From a virus: a DNA stretch of 50,248 nucleotides. Below are positions 16,544 to 28,000 of the stretch, in pieces (position 1 is the first letter of the stretch; each line of letters opens with the position of its first letter). The position numbers and the translations under genes were made by a program. Location of the stretch: positions 1 through 50,248 of IMG/VR virus record IMGVR_UViG_3300026320_000003; one strand, written 5' to 3'. The notes below the pieces were generated by a model. It saw nothing but the letters and a program-made list of their open reading frames with translations. It was not told the origin of the DNA and did no database searches.

Positions 16544-19345
16544 GTGGCTCAGCCAGTAATGCAATTCTCCTTCAACTCTGGCGAATGGGCACCAGCTCTA
16601 AACGCTCGCGTCGACATCGCCAAGTACCATTCCGGTGCTGCCCTCCTTCGAAACTTCTTCGTCGACTATCGAGGCGGAGCCACTGCTCGCCCTGGAACAA
16701 AGTATATTCTCCGGACCAGATTTACCACCACTACTAGATTAATCCCCTTTCAGGCTTCATTGACTGTATCCTATGTACTTGAGTTCGGCGAAGGTTATAT
16801 TCGATTCTTCAACAATGGCTCGCCAGTTTTAGAAGCAGGCGTAGCTATAACTGGAATCACCAATACCGCTGGCGAGGCTACTCTATCCGTAATTAACACC
16901 TATTCGGTAGGCGATTGGATATTCATCAATGGTGTTGTCGGGGCTACACAATTAAACAATAATTACTATATCATTTCAGCCGTCAGTGGCACTCAAATTA
17001 GACTAACCGATCTATTTGGCAATGCAATCCTATTCGCCTCGCTCTCGCCATATATCTCTGGTGGTATCGTAGCCAGGATATACACCCTGGCTACTCAATA
17101 CACAGCCAACGAATTATCTCTACTTAAGTTTGCACAAAACGTCAATACGATGATTTTATGCCATCCTAACCATCCACCTGCTATTTTGACTCTGATATCA
17201 GCTAATAACTGGAGTATTGTCTTTATCGCCTTTGGGACAACTATAGGAACGCCATCAGGATTGGTGACTACTACGACCTTAGCTGCTGGTGCTGTATATT
17301 ATGCTTATATCGTCACCACCGTTGATGGTGATGGTCAAGAGAGTGCACAATCTGTATATGCAACTCTTGGTCCTATAACAGATATTCGATCTGTAGCAGG
17401 AACCAATACCATCTCTTGGACTCCAGTGGCTGGTGCAGTTAGCTATAACGTATACCGAGCCGAACCTAGCTATGCTGGACCTATTCCGGCAGGTGCTACA
17501 TTTGGCTTTATCGGTAATGTACTTGGAACTTCGATAATTGATTCAAATATCGGGCCTGACTTTTCCTCGGGCCCACCAATAATCCAGAATCCATTCTTTG
17601 CTGCTGATGGCGTTGCTACGGTTTATGTAACAGCAACAGGTGTCTACACAGCCGTTCCAACTGTAACGTTTTCAGCATCGCCAGGGGTCACAGCTACCGG
17701 CACCGCTGTGTTACAATGTAATGCAGCAGCTATAAGCGCCGCAGGGATTAACTACGTAGTCGGCGATACCTTAGTTCTACCATCTGGCGTTGTTTTACAG
17801 GTGACTGCCATTGGTGGTGGTGGAGCAATCACTGGAGCAACGATAATCAATCATGGCTCCGTATCCGTAGGGGCTGTGCCAGCGAATCCTGCCGCTCAAA
17901 CCTCGACCAGCGGAATAGGTACTGGTGCCACCTTCAACCTAACTTGGGGACTTAGCCGAGTAAACATAGTCACTCCTGGATCAGGTTATACAGTCCCTCC
18001 ATCCCTAGCATTCTCAGGCGGTGCGGGTGGCGCTGCCATATCGGCACTTGGTTCGGCATCAATAGGCAATCCCACAGTCCCAGGCTTCTTTCAACAGAGA
18101 TTGGTTCTAGCTGGACCTGTAAGCTCCCCACAACAGTTTAATATGTCACAACCAGGGGCTTATTTTAATTTCAATACGAGCAATCCAGTAGAGCCAGACA
18201 ATGCCATCTCTGGAGTTCTAACTTCTGGTCAATTAAATACAATTCAGTCCATGATTATTCAGCCGCAAGGGCTGATTGTTTTTTCAGACAAGCAAGCTTG
18301 GCTAATCAACGGAGGCTCGCCTGGGGCGCCAGTATCTGCAACGCAAATCGTCGCCAACTCTCAAGCCTACAATGGCGCCAGCTTCCCGCCGCCGATCGTC
18401 GCCAATGATAACGTTCTCTATGTTCAATCTAAAAGCTCCATCGTTCGAGACCTTGTATTCAACTTCTATACTCAAGTCTACACCGGAACTGATATTTCTG
18501 TTCTTTCCTCCCATCTATTCTACGGCTTCTCCATCCTTGAGTGGGCTTGGGCCGAGGAGCCGTATAAGCTCGTTTGGGCAGTACGTGATGATGGCACCAT
18601 GCTTACCTTGACCTTCTTGAAGGAGCAAGACTTAATCGCTTGGACACACAGTGATACCAATGGTGCATTCAAGTCCGTTGCTTCCGTTGTTGAAGCCGTC
18701 CCAGCTGGGCAGGTTGATGCAGTTTATACAGTCGTTCAACGAATAATCAACGGAGTTACTGTTCAATATATCGAACGATTCGCAGAACTTTTCTACCCTG
18801 GTGGCATCGCTGATGCTTGGTGTGTGGATGCTGGGCTTCGTTATAATGGGGCTCCGGTCACGACCTTTTCTGGAGCCCAGCATCTAGCTGGGGCAATAGT
18901 GACTGGTTTAGCCGACGGCCAAGTTATTACTCCATTTGTTATGCCAGTAAGCGGTACTTTCGTCCTAGCCACTCCAGCTTCTAAGGTTGTAATTGGCCTT
19001 GCCTATACTCCTCAACTCCAAACCCTCCAACTCGACACTGGCGAGCCGACTATTCAAGGCAAAGAAAAGAAAATCAGTGCGGTGACAGTCAGGGTGAATC
19101 AAACTCTTGGCCTCTCTATTGGGCATACTATCAATACCATGGTACCCATGAAGGACCTAGTCCGGGGCAACGTCGGCTCGGCCACCAACCAAGTCGCTAC
19201 CGATCTTGTCACCGGTGATGCTATGACCATCATCGACCCCCGTTGGACTATCCCAGGTCAATACTTTATTCAACAATCCAATCCATTCCCAGCGTCCATC
19301 CTTGGAGTTATCCCGCAACTAACTGTAGGAAACACCGCCAAATGA
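16544..19345 (+). CDS. Tail tubular protein B-like nozzle (T7 gp12 type)
   Basis: A 933-residue tail nozzle protein from a GTG start with AAGGA before it. The start (QFSFNSGEWAPALNARVDIA, then GGATARPGTKYI) is the family signature. Mid-protein there is a fibronectin-like stretch (SGLVTTTTLAAGAVYYAYIV ... AVSYNVYRAEP). A copy of the GD-x3-L beta module is next (INYVVGDTLVLPSG ... GTGATFNLTWG). Core segments follow (QQRLVLAGPVSSPQQFNMSQ). It is longer than T7 gp12 (794 aa) because of these insertions. Confidence 0.9.
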   Translation: MAQPVMQFSFNSGEWAPALNARVDIAKYHSGAALLRNFFVDYRGGATARPGTKYILRTRFTTTTRLIPFQASLTVSYVLEFGEGYIRFFNNGSPVLEAGVAITGITNTAGEATLSVINTYSVGDWIFINGVVGATQLNNNYYIISAVSGTQIRLTDLFGNAILFASLSPYISGGIVARIYTLATQYTANELSLLKFAQNVNTMILCHPNHPPAILTLISANNWSIVFIAFGTTIGTPSGLVTTTTLAAGAVYYAYIVTTVDGDGQESAQSVYATLGPITDIRSVAGTNTISWTPVAGAVSYNVYRAEPSYAGPIPAGATFGFIGNVLGTSIIDSNIGPDFSSGPPIIQNPFFAADGVATVYVTATGVYTAVPTVTFSASPGVTATGTAVLQCNAAAISAAGINYVVGDTLVLPSGVVLQVTAIGGGGAITGATIINHGSVSVGAVPANPAAQTSTSGIGTGATFNLTWGLSRVNIVTPGSGYTVPPSLAFSGGAGGAAISALGSASIGNPTVPGFFQQRLVLAGPVSSPQQFNMSQPGAYFNFNTSNPVEPDNAISGVLTSGQLNTIQSMIIQPQGLIVFSDKQAWLINGGSPGAPVSATQIVANSQAYNGASFPPPIVANDNVLYVQSKSSIVRDLVFNFYTQVYTGTDISVLSSHLFYGFSILEWAWAEEPYKLVWAVRDDGTMLTLTFLKEQDLIAWTHSDTNGAFKSVASVVEAVPAGQVDAVYTVVQRIINGVTVQYIERFAELFYPGGIADAWCVDAGLRYNGAPVTTFSGAQHLAGAIVTGLADGQVITPFVMPVSGTFVLATPASKVVIGLAYTPQLQTLQLDTGEPTIQGKEKKISAVTVRVNQTLGLSIGHTINTMVPMKDLVRGNVGSATNQVATDLVTGDAMTIIDPRWTIPGQYFIQQSNPFPASILGVIPQLTVGNTAK

Positions 19346-19782
19346 CAGCACTTATCGAACTCGCCGACAAGGCCAAGACAAGACAGTTGATTTTTGAAGC
19401 TAAGGAGGGAATACTAAGCCCAGAAGAGATGGAAATCTTGGATCAATACCTTACCTTCTCGGCGAAGCTCTATATCGGTTCTGTGGATGGAAAGATGTGC
19501 TGTGCCTGGGGAGTAGTCCCACCAAGCTTGATGTCGGATAGAGCCTACCTCTGGTTGTTCTCGACTGATGTTGTAGAGCAATACAAGTTCCTCTTCGTGA
19601 GGAATTCTCAAAGGGCTATTCAAGAGATACTCGAAGAATGGCCTATCCTCACTGGCTATTGCGAAATGCATTCAAACCGCAGCACCCGCTGGCTCAAGTG
19701 GCTTGGGGCCAAGTTTGGTGAACCGTGTAAAGGCCACTCGGCTTGGTATAGGCCTTTTGAGATAAGGAAAGCAGATGGCTGA
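19342..19782 (+). CDS. Internal protein resembling T7 gp13 (acetyltransferase-like)
   Basis: A 146-residue protein starting MTALIELADKAK. It has a GNAT-like pattern (DGKMCCAWGVVPPS, AYLWLFSTDVVEQYKFLFVR, STRWLKWLGAKFG) known from podovirus proteins in this position, the T7 gp13/DUF2833 group. In T7 the protein is involved in virion maturation. The ATG at 19342 overlaps the nozzle stop (ATGA), so I prefer it to the upstream in-frame start at 19243. Confidence 0.8.
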   Translation: MTALIELADKAKTRQLIFEAKEGILSPEEMEILDQYLTFSAKLYIGSVDGKMCCAWGVVPPSLMSDRAYLWLFSTDVVEQYKFLFVRNSQRAIQEILEEWPILTGYCEMHSNRSTRWLKWLGAKFGEPCKGHSAWYRPFEIRKADG

Positions 19783-20329
19783 TCCATTTACCTGGGCTGC
19801 AATTGGAGCTGGGAGTTCTATCCTAGGTGGTGGGGTACAAGCCTATGGGGCCTTGCAGAAGGGCTCCGCAGATCAGGCGATGTATAACTACCAAGCCGGT
19901 GTCGCCAAGCTTAATCAGAAGATTGCTCTACAGAATGCCTCCTATGCCCAAGAAGCCGGTGGCTCCGCAGCCTACCAATCTGGGCTTAAGACCGCAGCTA
20001 CTGTAGCACAACAGAAAGTAGATCAATCTGCGTCTGGATTTGATGTCGCTGGAGGATCAGCAGCTGGGGTCAGACAATCTACCACTGCACTCGGCGTCTA
20101 TGACCAGAACCTAATCCGTACCAACTTCGCCAAGAAGGCTTATGGGTTCGAAGTCGAAGCGGCTACTAAAGGCGCCGAAGCTGGGGCGGATGTGATCGCT
20201 GGGGCTCAGGCGAAGAAGGCGGGAGATATCTCTGCTGTGGCTTCCATCCTTGGCACGGCTGGGTCGGTATCTTCTAAGTGGCTTCAAGCTTCATCAAGCT
20301 TCGGCAAGAACGCTTTAGCGGAGACCTAG
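19775..20329 (+). CDS. Internal virion protein, T7 gp14-like
   Basis: A 184-residue Ala/Gly-rich protein with a hydrophobic N-terminal segment (MADPFTWAAIGAGSSILGGG) followed by long helices (YNYQAGVAKLNQKIALQNAS). In T7-like phages the protein in this place is ejected and forms the outer-membrane pore of the DNA-translocation channel. Assignment is by position, size and composition. Overlaps the previous gene by 8 bases. Confidence 0.82.
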   Translation: MADPFTWAAIGAGSSILGGGVQAYGALQKGSADQAMYNYQAGVAKLNQKIALQNASYAQEAGGSAAYQSGLKTAATVAQQKVDQSASGFDVAGGSAAGVRQSTTALGVYDQNLIRTNFAKKAYGFEVEAATKGAEAGADVIAGAQAKKAGDISAVASILGTAGSVSSKWLQASSSFGKNALAET

Positions 20330-22087
20330 TTGGCCCAAGTCCCCTATACTGGTGTTCCATCCCAAACTCTACAGGACATCCCCACTCCTGAGATGCAGCC
20401 GCGTGTTCCTTCGGCTGCCTTCGGCGGTGAGGTAGCACAAGCTATCTCTGGATTAGGTCATACAGTAGCTGGTGCTGGCGATGAAATCTTTGCTAGGGCT
20501 GTCGCCTTACAGAATCTCCAAAACGAAGCTGAGGCTACTGAGGCTGACGCTAAGTACATGCAGGCTGCTGGTGATCTTCATGCCGAATTCAATGCCAAGC
20601 AAGGGAAGGAACGGGTTGATGCGTATCCTAAGTACAAACAGGATTTAGATACAGCTAGGCAAAGTATTCGTGGTGGCCTATCTTCGCCTATGTCCCAGAA
20701 GATGTTCGATCGATCATCTCTATCCACTATGGGCCGATCGATCTTCAATGGTGCCGGTGTAGCTGCCGAAGGTCAACGACAGTATGTTATTCAATCGGCT
20801 GTATCTCAATCAAAGCTAGATGCCAACACCGTCTCTGAAAACCCAGATGATCCAAATACCTTCCAAGATAAGCTTCAACAAGCAAGAAAGAATGCCATCA
20901 CTATATCAGCAGCCAAGGGCAATCCAGAAGGCAGTCCGCAAGAACAATTGGAGATCAAGAATGCTGTAAGCAATCTCTATTATAGTAAAATCGATGGTAA
21001 GGCCAACAAGGATCCCTACACTGCTAGCAAATGGCTAACGAAGTATAGAACCGAACTAAACGATGAGGACTTGCCTAAGCTTGAGCTTAAGGTTAGAAAC
21101 CAAGCTCGGGCTATTGACGCCCAGAATATCGCCAATGAAATTTACAATGAAGGCAAGGCTGGGCCAGGCAAGCCTGGAAAGTCTGCTGTTGAGATGGAAG
21201 AAGCAGCAAACGCTAGGGCCAAAGAGCATGATCCTGATGATCCAGTCTTAGCTCAACATACTCGTGCTGCGGTGCAGAATTTAGTTAGCCGGAACAGGTA
21301 CAATGAAGCTCAGGAGGATCACGCCAATACTTCAATCATCAATCGAAAGATCGTTGGCGGGGTGGCGAGTGAGCAAGAACTCAGGGCCGATCCTGTAGCT
21401 GCTAAGGCTGCGGATGACTTGATCGCCAGTGGTAAGAAGCTCAATCTTGGTGCTGAGATTAACAACTATAACACCGCTCGTGATCGCAAAGACAATATGG
21501 AGCGTTTCAATACCATTATGGGTTCGGCTAATAATGATGTTGAAAGCTTCCTTAATTACAATCCTCGTGCCGACCAGAAGCTTAGTCAGAGCCAAATTAA
21601 CTCCGTGATCGCCAAGCAGGAGCAGTTCAAGAAACAAATCGCTCAAGACCCAAGGGTCGATCGCGCCATGAGCTGGCTTCGCACTGGCAAGTCAGCTGAA
21701 ATGGGGGAGAGTGGCCTTAATCTTATGCATCGAAAAGGCCACGAAGATGACTACGACCGTTTGACTGGAGCAGTTCAATCTTCTCTGGATATTTGGATAG
21801 AGAATCATAATAAACCGCCTAGCAATAAGGAGTTCCTCGAACAGATCGCTCCGCAGCTACTTCAAGAACATGCTGCGCCAGGAACCTTTGGTTATCTCTT
21901 TGGTGGCACTAAAGAACCATTCTTCAAACCGGATACTAGCACTAAGGATTATATAAACTTCGCCAAGAGTGAAAAGCAGAAGGCTTTGGATAGCAGCCGT
22001 GCAGAACCAACTGACGCACAACTTGACCGGGCCTATACTCGTGTTCAACTACTTAGACTCTATCCCGGAAAGGCTACTGGGAAATGA
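20330..22087 (+). CDS. Internal virion protein, T7 gp15-like
   Basis: A 585-residue helical core protein. It begins at a TTG immediately after the previous stop (MAQVPYTGVPSQTLQDIP), with helices such as DEIFARAVALQNLQNEAEAT and no transmembrane segments. In T7-like systems the second ejected protein lines the periplasmic tunnel. The TTG start is used because it gives no gap and restores the family-like N-terminus. Ends in an ATGA overlap with the giant core protein. Confidence 0.82.
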   Translation: MAQVPYTGVPSQTLQDIPTPEMQPRVPSAAFGGEVAQAISGLGHTVAGAGDEIFARAVALQNLQNEAEATEADAKYMQAAGDLHAEFNAKQGKERVDAYPKYKQDLDTARQSIRGGLSSPMSQKMFDRSSLSTMGRSIFNGAGVAAEGQRQYVIQSAVSQSKLDANTVSENPDDPNTFQDKLQQARKNAITISAAKGNPEGSPQEQLEIKNAVSNLYYSKIDGKANKDPYTASKWLTKYRTELNDEDLPKLELKVRNQARAIDAQNIANEIYNEGKAGPGKPGKSAVEMEEAANARAKEHDPDDPVLAQHTRAAVQNLVSRNRYNEAQEDHANTSIINRKIVGGVASEQELRADPVAAKAADDLIASGKKLNLGAEINNYNTARDRKDNMERFNTIMGSANNDVESFLNYNPRADQKLSQSQINSVIAKQEQFKKQIAQDPRVDRAMSWLRTGKSAEMGESGLNLMHRKGHEDDYDRLTGAVQSSLDIWIENHNKPPSNKEFLEQIAPQLLQEHAAPGTFGYLFGGTKEPFFKPDTSTKDYINFAKSEKQKALDSSRAEPTDAQLDRAYTRVQLLRLYPGKATGK

Positions 22088-25000
22088 GTAACACCGACTT
22101 CGACGAGGACTTTGATCCAACTAGCTATATAGCTCGACAGCAACAAGCTTCGAGAATGTATGCACTTGGATCGCTGGCTGACGATCCAGAAAAGGCTGCT
22201 AGGGCAGTAGAATTAGGTGATGCTACTGGCGATAAGCCTGCGTTGATTTATGGAAATTTAGAGAATTACGAAGAACAACACAAGGCTGCGTTGACTGCAT
22301 CTCTACTTAATTCAAACAAGTATCTCCGTGAGTACGTCGATGCTGATCCTATGCATGCCAAAATCTCTAACGATGACTACGGCAACCTCGATTCGCTTAG
22401 CGAATCTGTCCAAAAGCTATCTCTATCCCGTCCTGGCTATGCACCAGATGCTATAAGTGGAGCCCTTGCAGTTTTCAGTAGCTCTATTGCTGGAGGGGCC
22501 ATTACCGGCTTCAAGCGTGGATGGGCTAATGTCACCGACCCAAAGCATGTAACTGATGAAGACCTTAAGAACTATCCGCTCTTTACAGCCTTGATGCAAT
22601 CGGCTAGGTTCCCAGTCGATGTCGGTGGGGCATTACTTGAAGCAGGCATTGAAGCTATACATGCTGGAGCTAAGACTGGATACAAGCAGATCACTGGCGA
22701 TGAGATGGGGGCTGAAAGGTTCTCTCGTGATATCGCTGGTATGGCTGAGACAGTTCTTACCAATACCTCAGGCTATCATGGCATCCATGCACCTTCGCCT
22801 GCCCAGTTAGAAAAGGTCCATGGCATCCTCGACAAGGCCAAACCTTGGCTCGACGACTCCAAAGAACCCCCTCGTGGACTTGATCCTGAGATTGACAAAC
22901 TCAAGTTCGAACAAAACAAACTCGACCTGGACAATCTCGATGAAGCCCTTAAAGCTGCCCAAAGCTCTGCTACTCGTGAACGGTCGCCGGAGATTTTTGC
23001 TTCTTTCATTCGCCAGCATACTGATGCTAGTATTGGCATTTCTGGTGATGCTGTGGCTAAGCTTTATGGAGACAAGGTCCCCGAGGCCGGGGATAATATT
23101 CTTGGATGGTCCCCCAGGATTGCTGAGGAAATTCGAACCGCTGTAGCGACTGGTGGGGATGTACAAATTCCGTTGGCCGACTGGCTGGCGAAGGTTGATC
23201 CAGAGGTGGAGAAAGCGCTTCATGATGATATCCGGGTTAGGCCGGGAGGGATTACTAAGAATGAGCAAGAAATTGCAAAGGACTATATCGAAGGTGGGTA
23301 TAAGCCGGCCGAGATCATTCCTGAACCTGCCGACTTAGATGCACGTATAGACGCATTGTCAGAAGAACGCAATTCGCTTAATACTGAGGAATATCAAGGT
23401 GTTCCTAATACAAAGGTTGCTAAGGAGAATGTAGAATTAGCTAGGGCTTTAGAAACAGCACGTGCTGTTGGATTTAATCATGAACAAGCTATGGAATCTG
23501 CTAAATGGGCACTTGAAAATGGCCGTCCTGATATTGCACAAGTCCTAGTTGATCGTGCAGCCAAGCGAGCAGGAAAGCCTGCTAATGTTCCTGGCTTACC
23601 AGAAGGACATCCTAGATACGAGCAGGCTAAGGCACGCATTGCGGAATTAAAGGCAGAAGAACAAACTCAACTTAGTGAGATTAAGGCTGCTACTAAATTA
23701 GAATCTACTGAGGGTGCTATTCCTAAGCCCCCCGAAATCATCCCCGAACCTCTCCCCTCCGTTCGAGGCGCCAGTGGCCTTGAGCCGATGTTCTCCCAAG
23801 GCGATCGGAAGTTGACGCTGGAGAAACGGCCGCCAAGAGAGAAGGCACATGGCTTTTCCTTAGGCCCTGATGCATCGATTCCAGCCGATGAATTTAAGTT
23901 AATTGACGAAAACGGCAAGAACGCTGGCTGGCTAGAAGTAGTTCCATTCGATGGTGGTAAACGTCTATATGTAGACAACGTCGGTGGGTATGAGTCTAAG
24001 GGTTATGGCCCCAATGCCTTCGGTCCAGCCCTCACTCGGGATATCGCCCGCCAACTTAAGGAAGCCTATCCAGAAGCTACCCATATCGGCGGCTTCCGTA
24101 TCTCTGGAGCTAGAGAAAAGGCCGGGACGACTAGGGAGATTTGGATTAAGTTTGACGAGCTTGAAGGATCCAAGGGTGGGCTTTCACGAGGTTGGCTTCA
24201 TGAGATATTGAATCCTACTCAAACCTTTGATATAGGCAAAGCAGGCATCCTTCACTACAGTCCTGAGTTTGCACCGCATCAGGCCGAGGCTGATAAGATA
24301 ATCCGAGCTACCTTAGCCAGGATCGCTCCTGATGCACAGGTCTTTACCCCTAGTCATATTGAAGTCCCAGGTAAGCCCTTCGCTGTTCGTGGCGGCTTTA
24401 TGCTGCCAATGCTTAAGCAGAATCCTTGGATCGTTGTTGCACTAGATGCTGCTGATGCCCTCGGTGTAGCTCGTCATGAGGCAGTTCATTATCTTAAGCA
24501 GTTTGGGTTCTTCTCAGAGAAGGAATGGTTTAATCTAACTCGAGCAGCAAGGGATAATGACTGGATTAAGAAGTTTAGAATTGATGAGCGATACCCCGAC
24601 CTCGATATGCCAAGCAAGCTCGAAGAGGCGATCGCCGAGGGCTATCGAAATTGGGCTCGTGGTGAGGAAGTCCCATCACATCTCCACCCGATCTTCGAAC
24701 GATTGAAAGAACTCTTTGAATCCCTCAAATCTCAGCTTAAAGAACTCCTTGGCCGTGAGCCTACTTGGGAAGAACTCTTCCAGAAGATGGACACTGGCGA
24801 AGTTGGAGCGAGGAAGCCTAGGGGACATGAAGGTGGGGCGTTCCTTGAACCCAAGATGATGGAGGAACCAGAAAAGATAGTAGGTGCAACATTTACTATT
24901 GAAGGTCGTACTTTCACTGGAGCTAACCATGTCGAAGCAATGGAAAAGGCTAATAAAGAACTTGGAAGTGATGTGGTTGCCAACACATTCAGTAAATTGA

Positions 25001-28000
25001 TTTCTGCTGGTACACGGCGTGATGCAGATGGCTTTATGACTTCTACCGGCCGTGTAGTATCTCGCGATGAGGCAACAAAGATTAGTGAAGCGGCCGAGCA
25101 AGGAACTGCTGCACATCCGTCAGGGACATTAAAGGCCGAGGATATTGAGCCAAAGTTCTCCGTCGAAGACAAGCCCATGTTCGACAAGGCCGCTGCGGTT
25201 GGTATGACAGCGGATCAGTTCAAACGCTATATGAAGCTCATCGATCAACGCCACACCGAAGACCTAGCAGCAGCCCAGGCTCGAGCCGAAGCCGAACAGG
25301 GCAAGCGTCTCACCAAAGAATGGAAAGACAACGAGAAGCAAGTCCGTCAAGACGTTTCAGAGTCCATCCGCAATCGCCCAGACGTGGCTGCCGATCTCTT
25401 CTTTGGTGCTGGGGAACTCTATGGAAGTAAAATCGATGGTCGATTCAAGATTGGTGAGAAGTACCTGTCTCCAGAACAAAAGGCCAAGTTGCCTAGAAGC
25501 TACGTTTCTAAATCAGGCATTAACCCTGATGACTTTGCTGGTGAGTTCGGTTATAGTTCCGGCGACGCTATGATAGACCGGCTTGGCGAATATAATGAGG
25601 CCAAGCTCCAAGCTGGCATGTCTACCAAGGATTATGTCAAACGAGTCACCGATCTTGAAGTCGATCGCCAAATGCAAATCAAATACGGCTCGCTTGAGAA
25701 GTCCGTTCTCGAAGAAGCTCAGGACCAAGCAACCTCTGAAACCCAGGTCAATATCCTTCATGAGGAGACCTTAGCGCTAGCCTTGAGAAACAATGCCGAA
25801 GGTAGCATTTCCAAAGACGAGATCAGGTCTTGGGTCAAGCAAGAGTTCGCCAATAAGCCGATTGGCTCCATCTCCTTCGATTCCTACATGACCGCCATGG
25901 GCAAAGCTGGCCGGGCAGCCGAAGATGCTTTACTTAAAGGGGACTTCGCTGAGGCCTTCCGAGCGAAGCAACAGCAGTACGTCGGTATGCTCTATGCTCG
26001 CGAAGCCAAGCAGCTAGAGAAGGCCCGAACCCAATTCGACAAGTTCGCCAAACGCTACAACGTCCGTACGATAAAAGACCAGCCAGCCGAACGTCAAGCT
26101 TGGACTGATGCGATCCATGGTATCTTGCAACAGGTTGAGTTACCAACTGGTGGAAGGGATAGCGCCGAAGTTCTTGGGTCCCTATCAAAAGCTGGCTACA
26201 AGGACATAGCCAGCTTTATCCAAGCCAAGGAATTTCCCCAAGGCCTTGAAGGTCAGAGGCAGGCTATAATCCCCGTCGCCAATTTCCTCCTTGATGGCTC
26301 ATTCAAGAAGCCTTTGGATCAAGTCACCGCAGCTGAGTTTAAGGCTATTCACGATTCGGTTAAGACCTTAGATCACCAAGCCAAAGCAGAGTCCAAAGTA
26401 ATCAAGGGTGGCGAGAAGGCCGATCGTGAAGAGACGATGGATCAGTTGGTGAACCAAATCGAACAGCGGGCACCATCTAAAGAACTTCGAGTAGACCTGC
26501 TTCCGTCGAAGAATTACATGAAGCATTACCTTGCTTCTAGTATAAACCTAGAAACCATCTTCGATACCATTGACCGAAATAACCCAAGGGGATTGATGAA
26601 CCAAACCATCGTTCGCACCTTCACCGAACCGGCCAACGAAGAACGAGCCTTGTGGAATAAATTCGGTGATCGAATCAACGCTCTACCTAAAATCAAAAGC
26701 GCCAACAAACTCGTAGACAATCCCTTCTTCAAGGACCCCCGCACTGGCGAGTTAATGATATTCTCTCGACGGAATGTTCTCACCGTTCTACAGAATATGG
26801 GTAATCCAGGAAACTTCTACGGCCTGCTTCGTGGGTATGGCATCAAGGACGCAATGGCCCCGGCAGTGAAGGATTGGGTTTGGCGGAATGTAGACAAGGA
26901 AGATGTCCAACGTGCTAAGATGCTTGGTAGTATACTTGAGGATTCCAAACACGACCATGCCGACCCTATGTATCGCTATATGACTGGGATCGAACCGCCA
27001 GAGATAGACCTCTGGACGGTCGATGCGCCAGCAACTCATGGTGGCCCTATCGAAGGTTGGTACCATCCCATTATCTACGACCTAAACATGCCGCAAAAGA
27101 GTGCAAAGCTCGCTGGGCAGAATGTTATCGAGCAGCCTTATTACGTCAAGCGCACTCCAACCTCTGGATACACTCAGGTTCGTACTGGCTATACCGGCCC
27201 CTACTCCTTACAACTGGATGGAGTTCAGACTCGTCTTGGTCAAGTCATCCACGATGCCGTTTGGCGACCAGCGTTGGATCAACTGACCAAGATTTTCATG
27301 GACCAAAGATTTCAAACCGCTATGCAAAAGCATTGGGGGAAGGAATACGCAGATCAACTTGAACCATTTCTTCGATCCATCGCCGGGACCGGCGAGTTCA
27401 CTAGTGAATCCCAAGCTGTGGTTTTACATGCTATTCAATTCGTCAGGACTAATATGCTTAGCCACTTGGTTGGATTGAATCCTTCAACCTTCGCCAAGCA
27501 TACATTTACAGCTGCTGTTAATAGTATCACCCAAGTCGGCCTTAGAAACTATGCTGATGCTCAAGCAGCTATGTTCGCGCGTAATCCGGCGACCGGTGAG
27601 ACTAATTGGACATGGCACATTAACGATAGTGAAGAACTTCAAGGTAGACATCGGCACTTTATCGACACCGTTCGTGGAAGCTTCGAAGCCACCTATGGTC
27701 ATCTTGCGGCGGCTAATGATATGAAAAGCTTCTTAGATAACTTCGAAGGGCGGTCATTGAAGGAAGGTGTCCGGGCCGCTGCTTCTGATGTTAAAGCCAA
27801 GTATCTATCGATCCGTGAAGCTCTGATGTACATCGAATCTGCACCCTTAGCCTACGGTGATCTATTCACTGCTGTGCCTACTCGGTACGCAGCATACGAA
27901 AAGGCTATAGCCGAAGGAGCCGATCGAGGCCAAGCCAAGTTCGAAGCCGATCGTGCTGTGCGTATGGCGCATGGGTCTACGGCTTTAACAAACCGACCAC

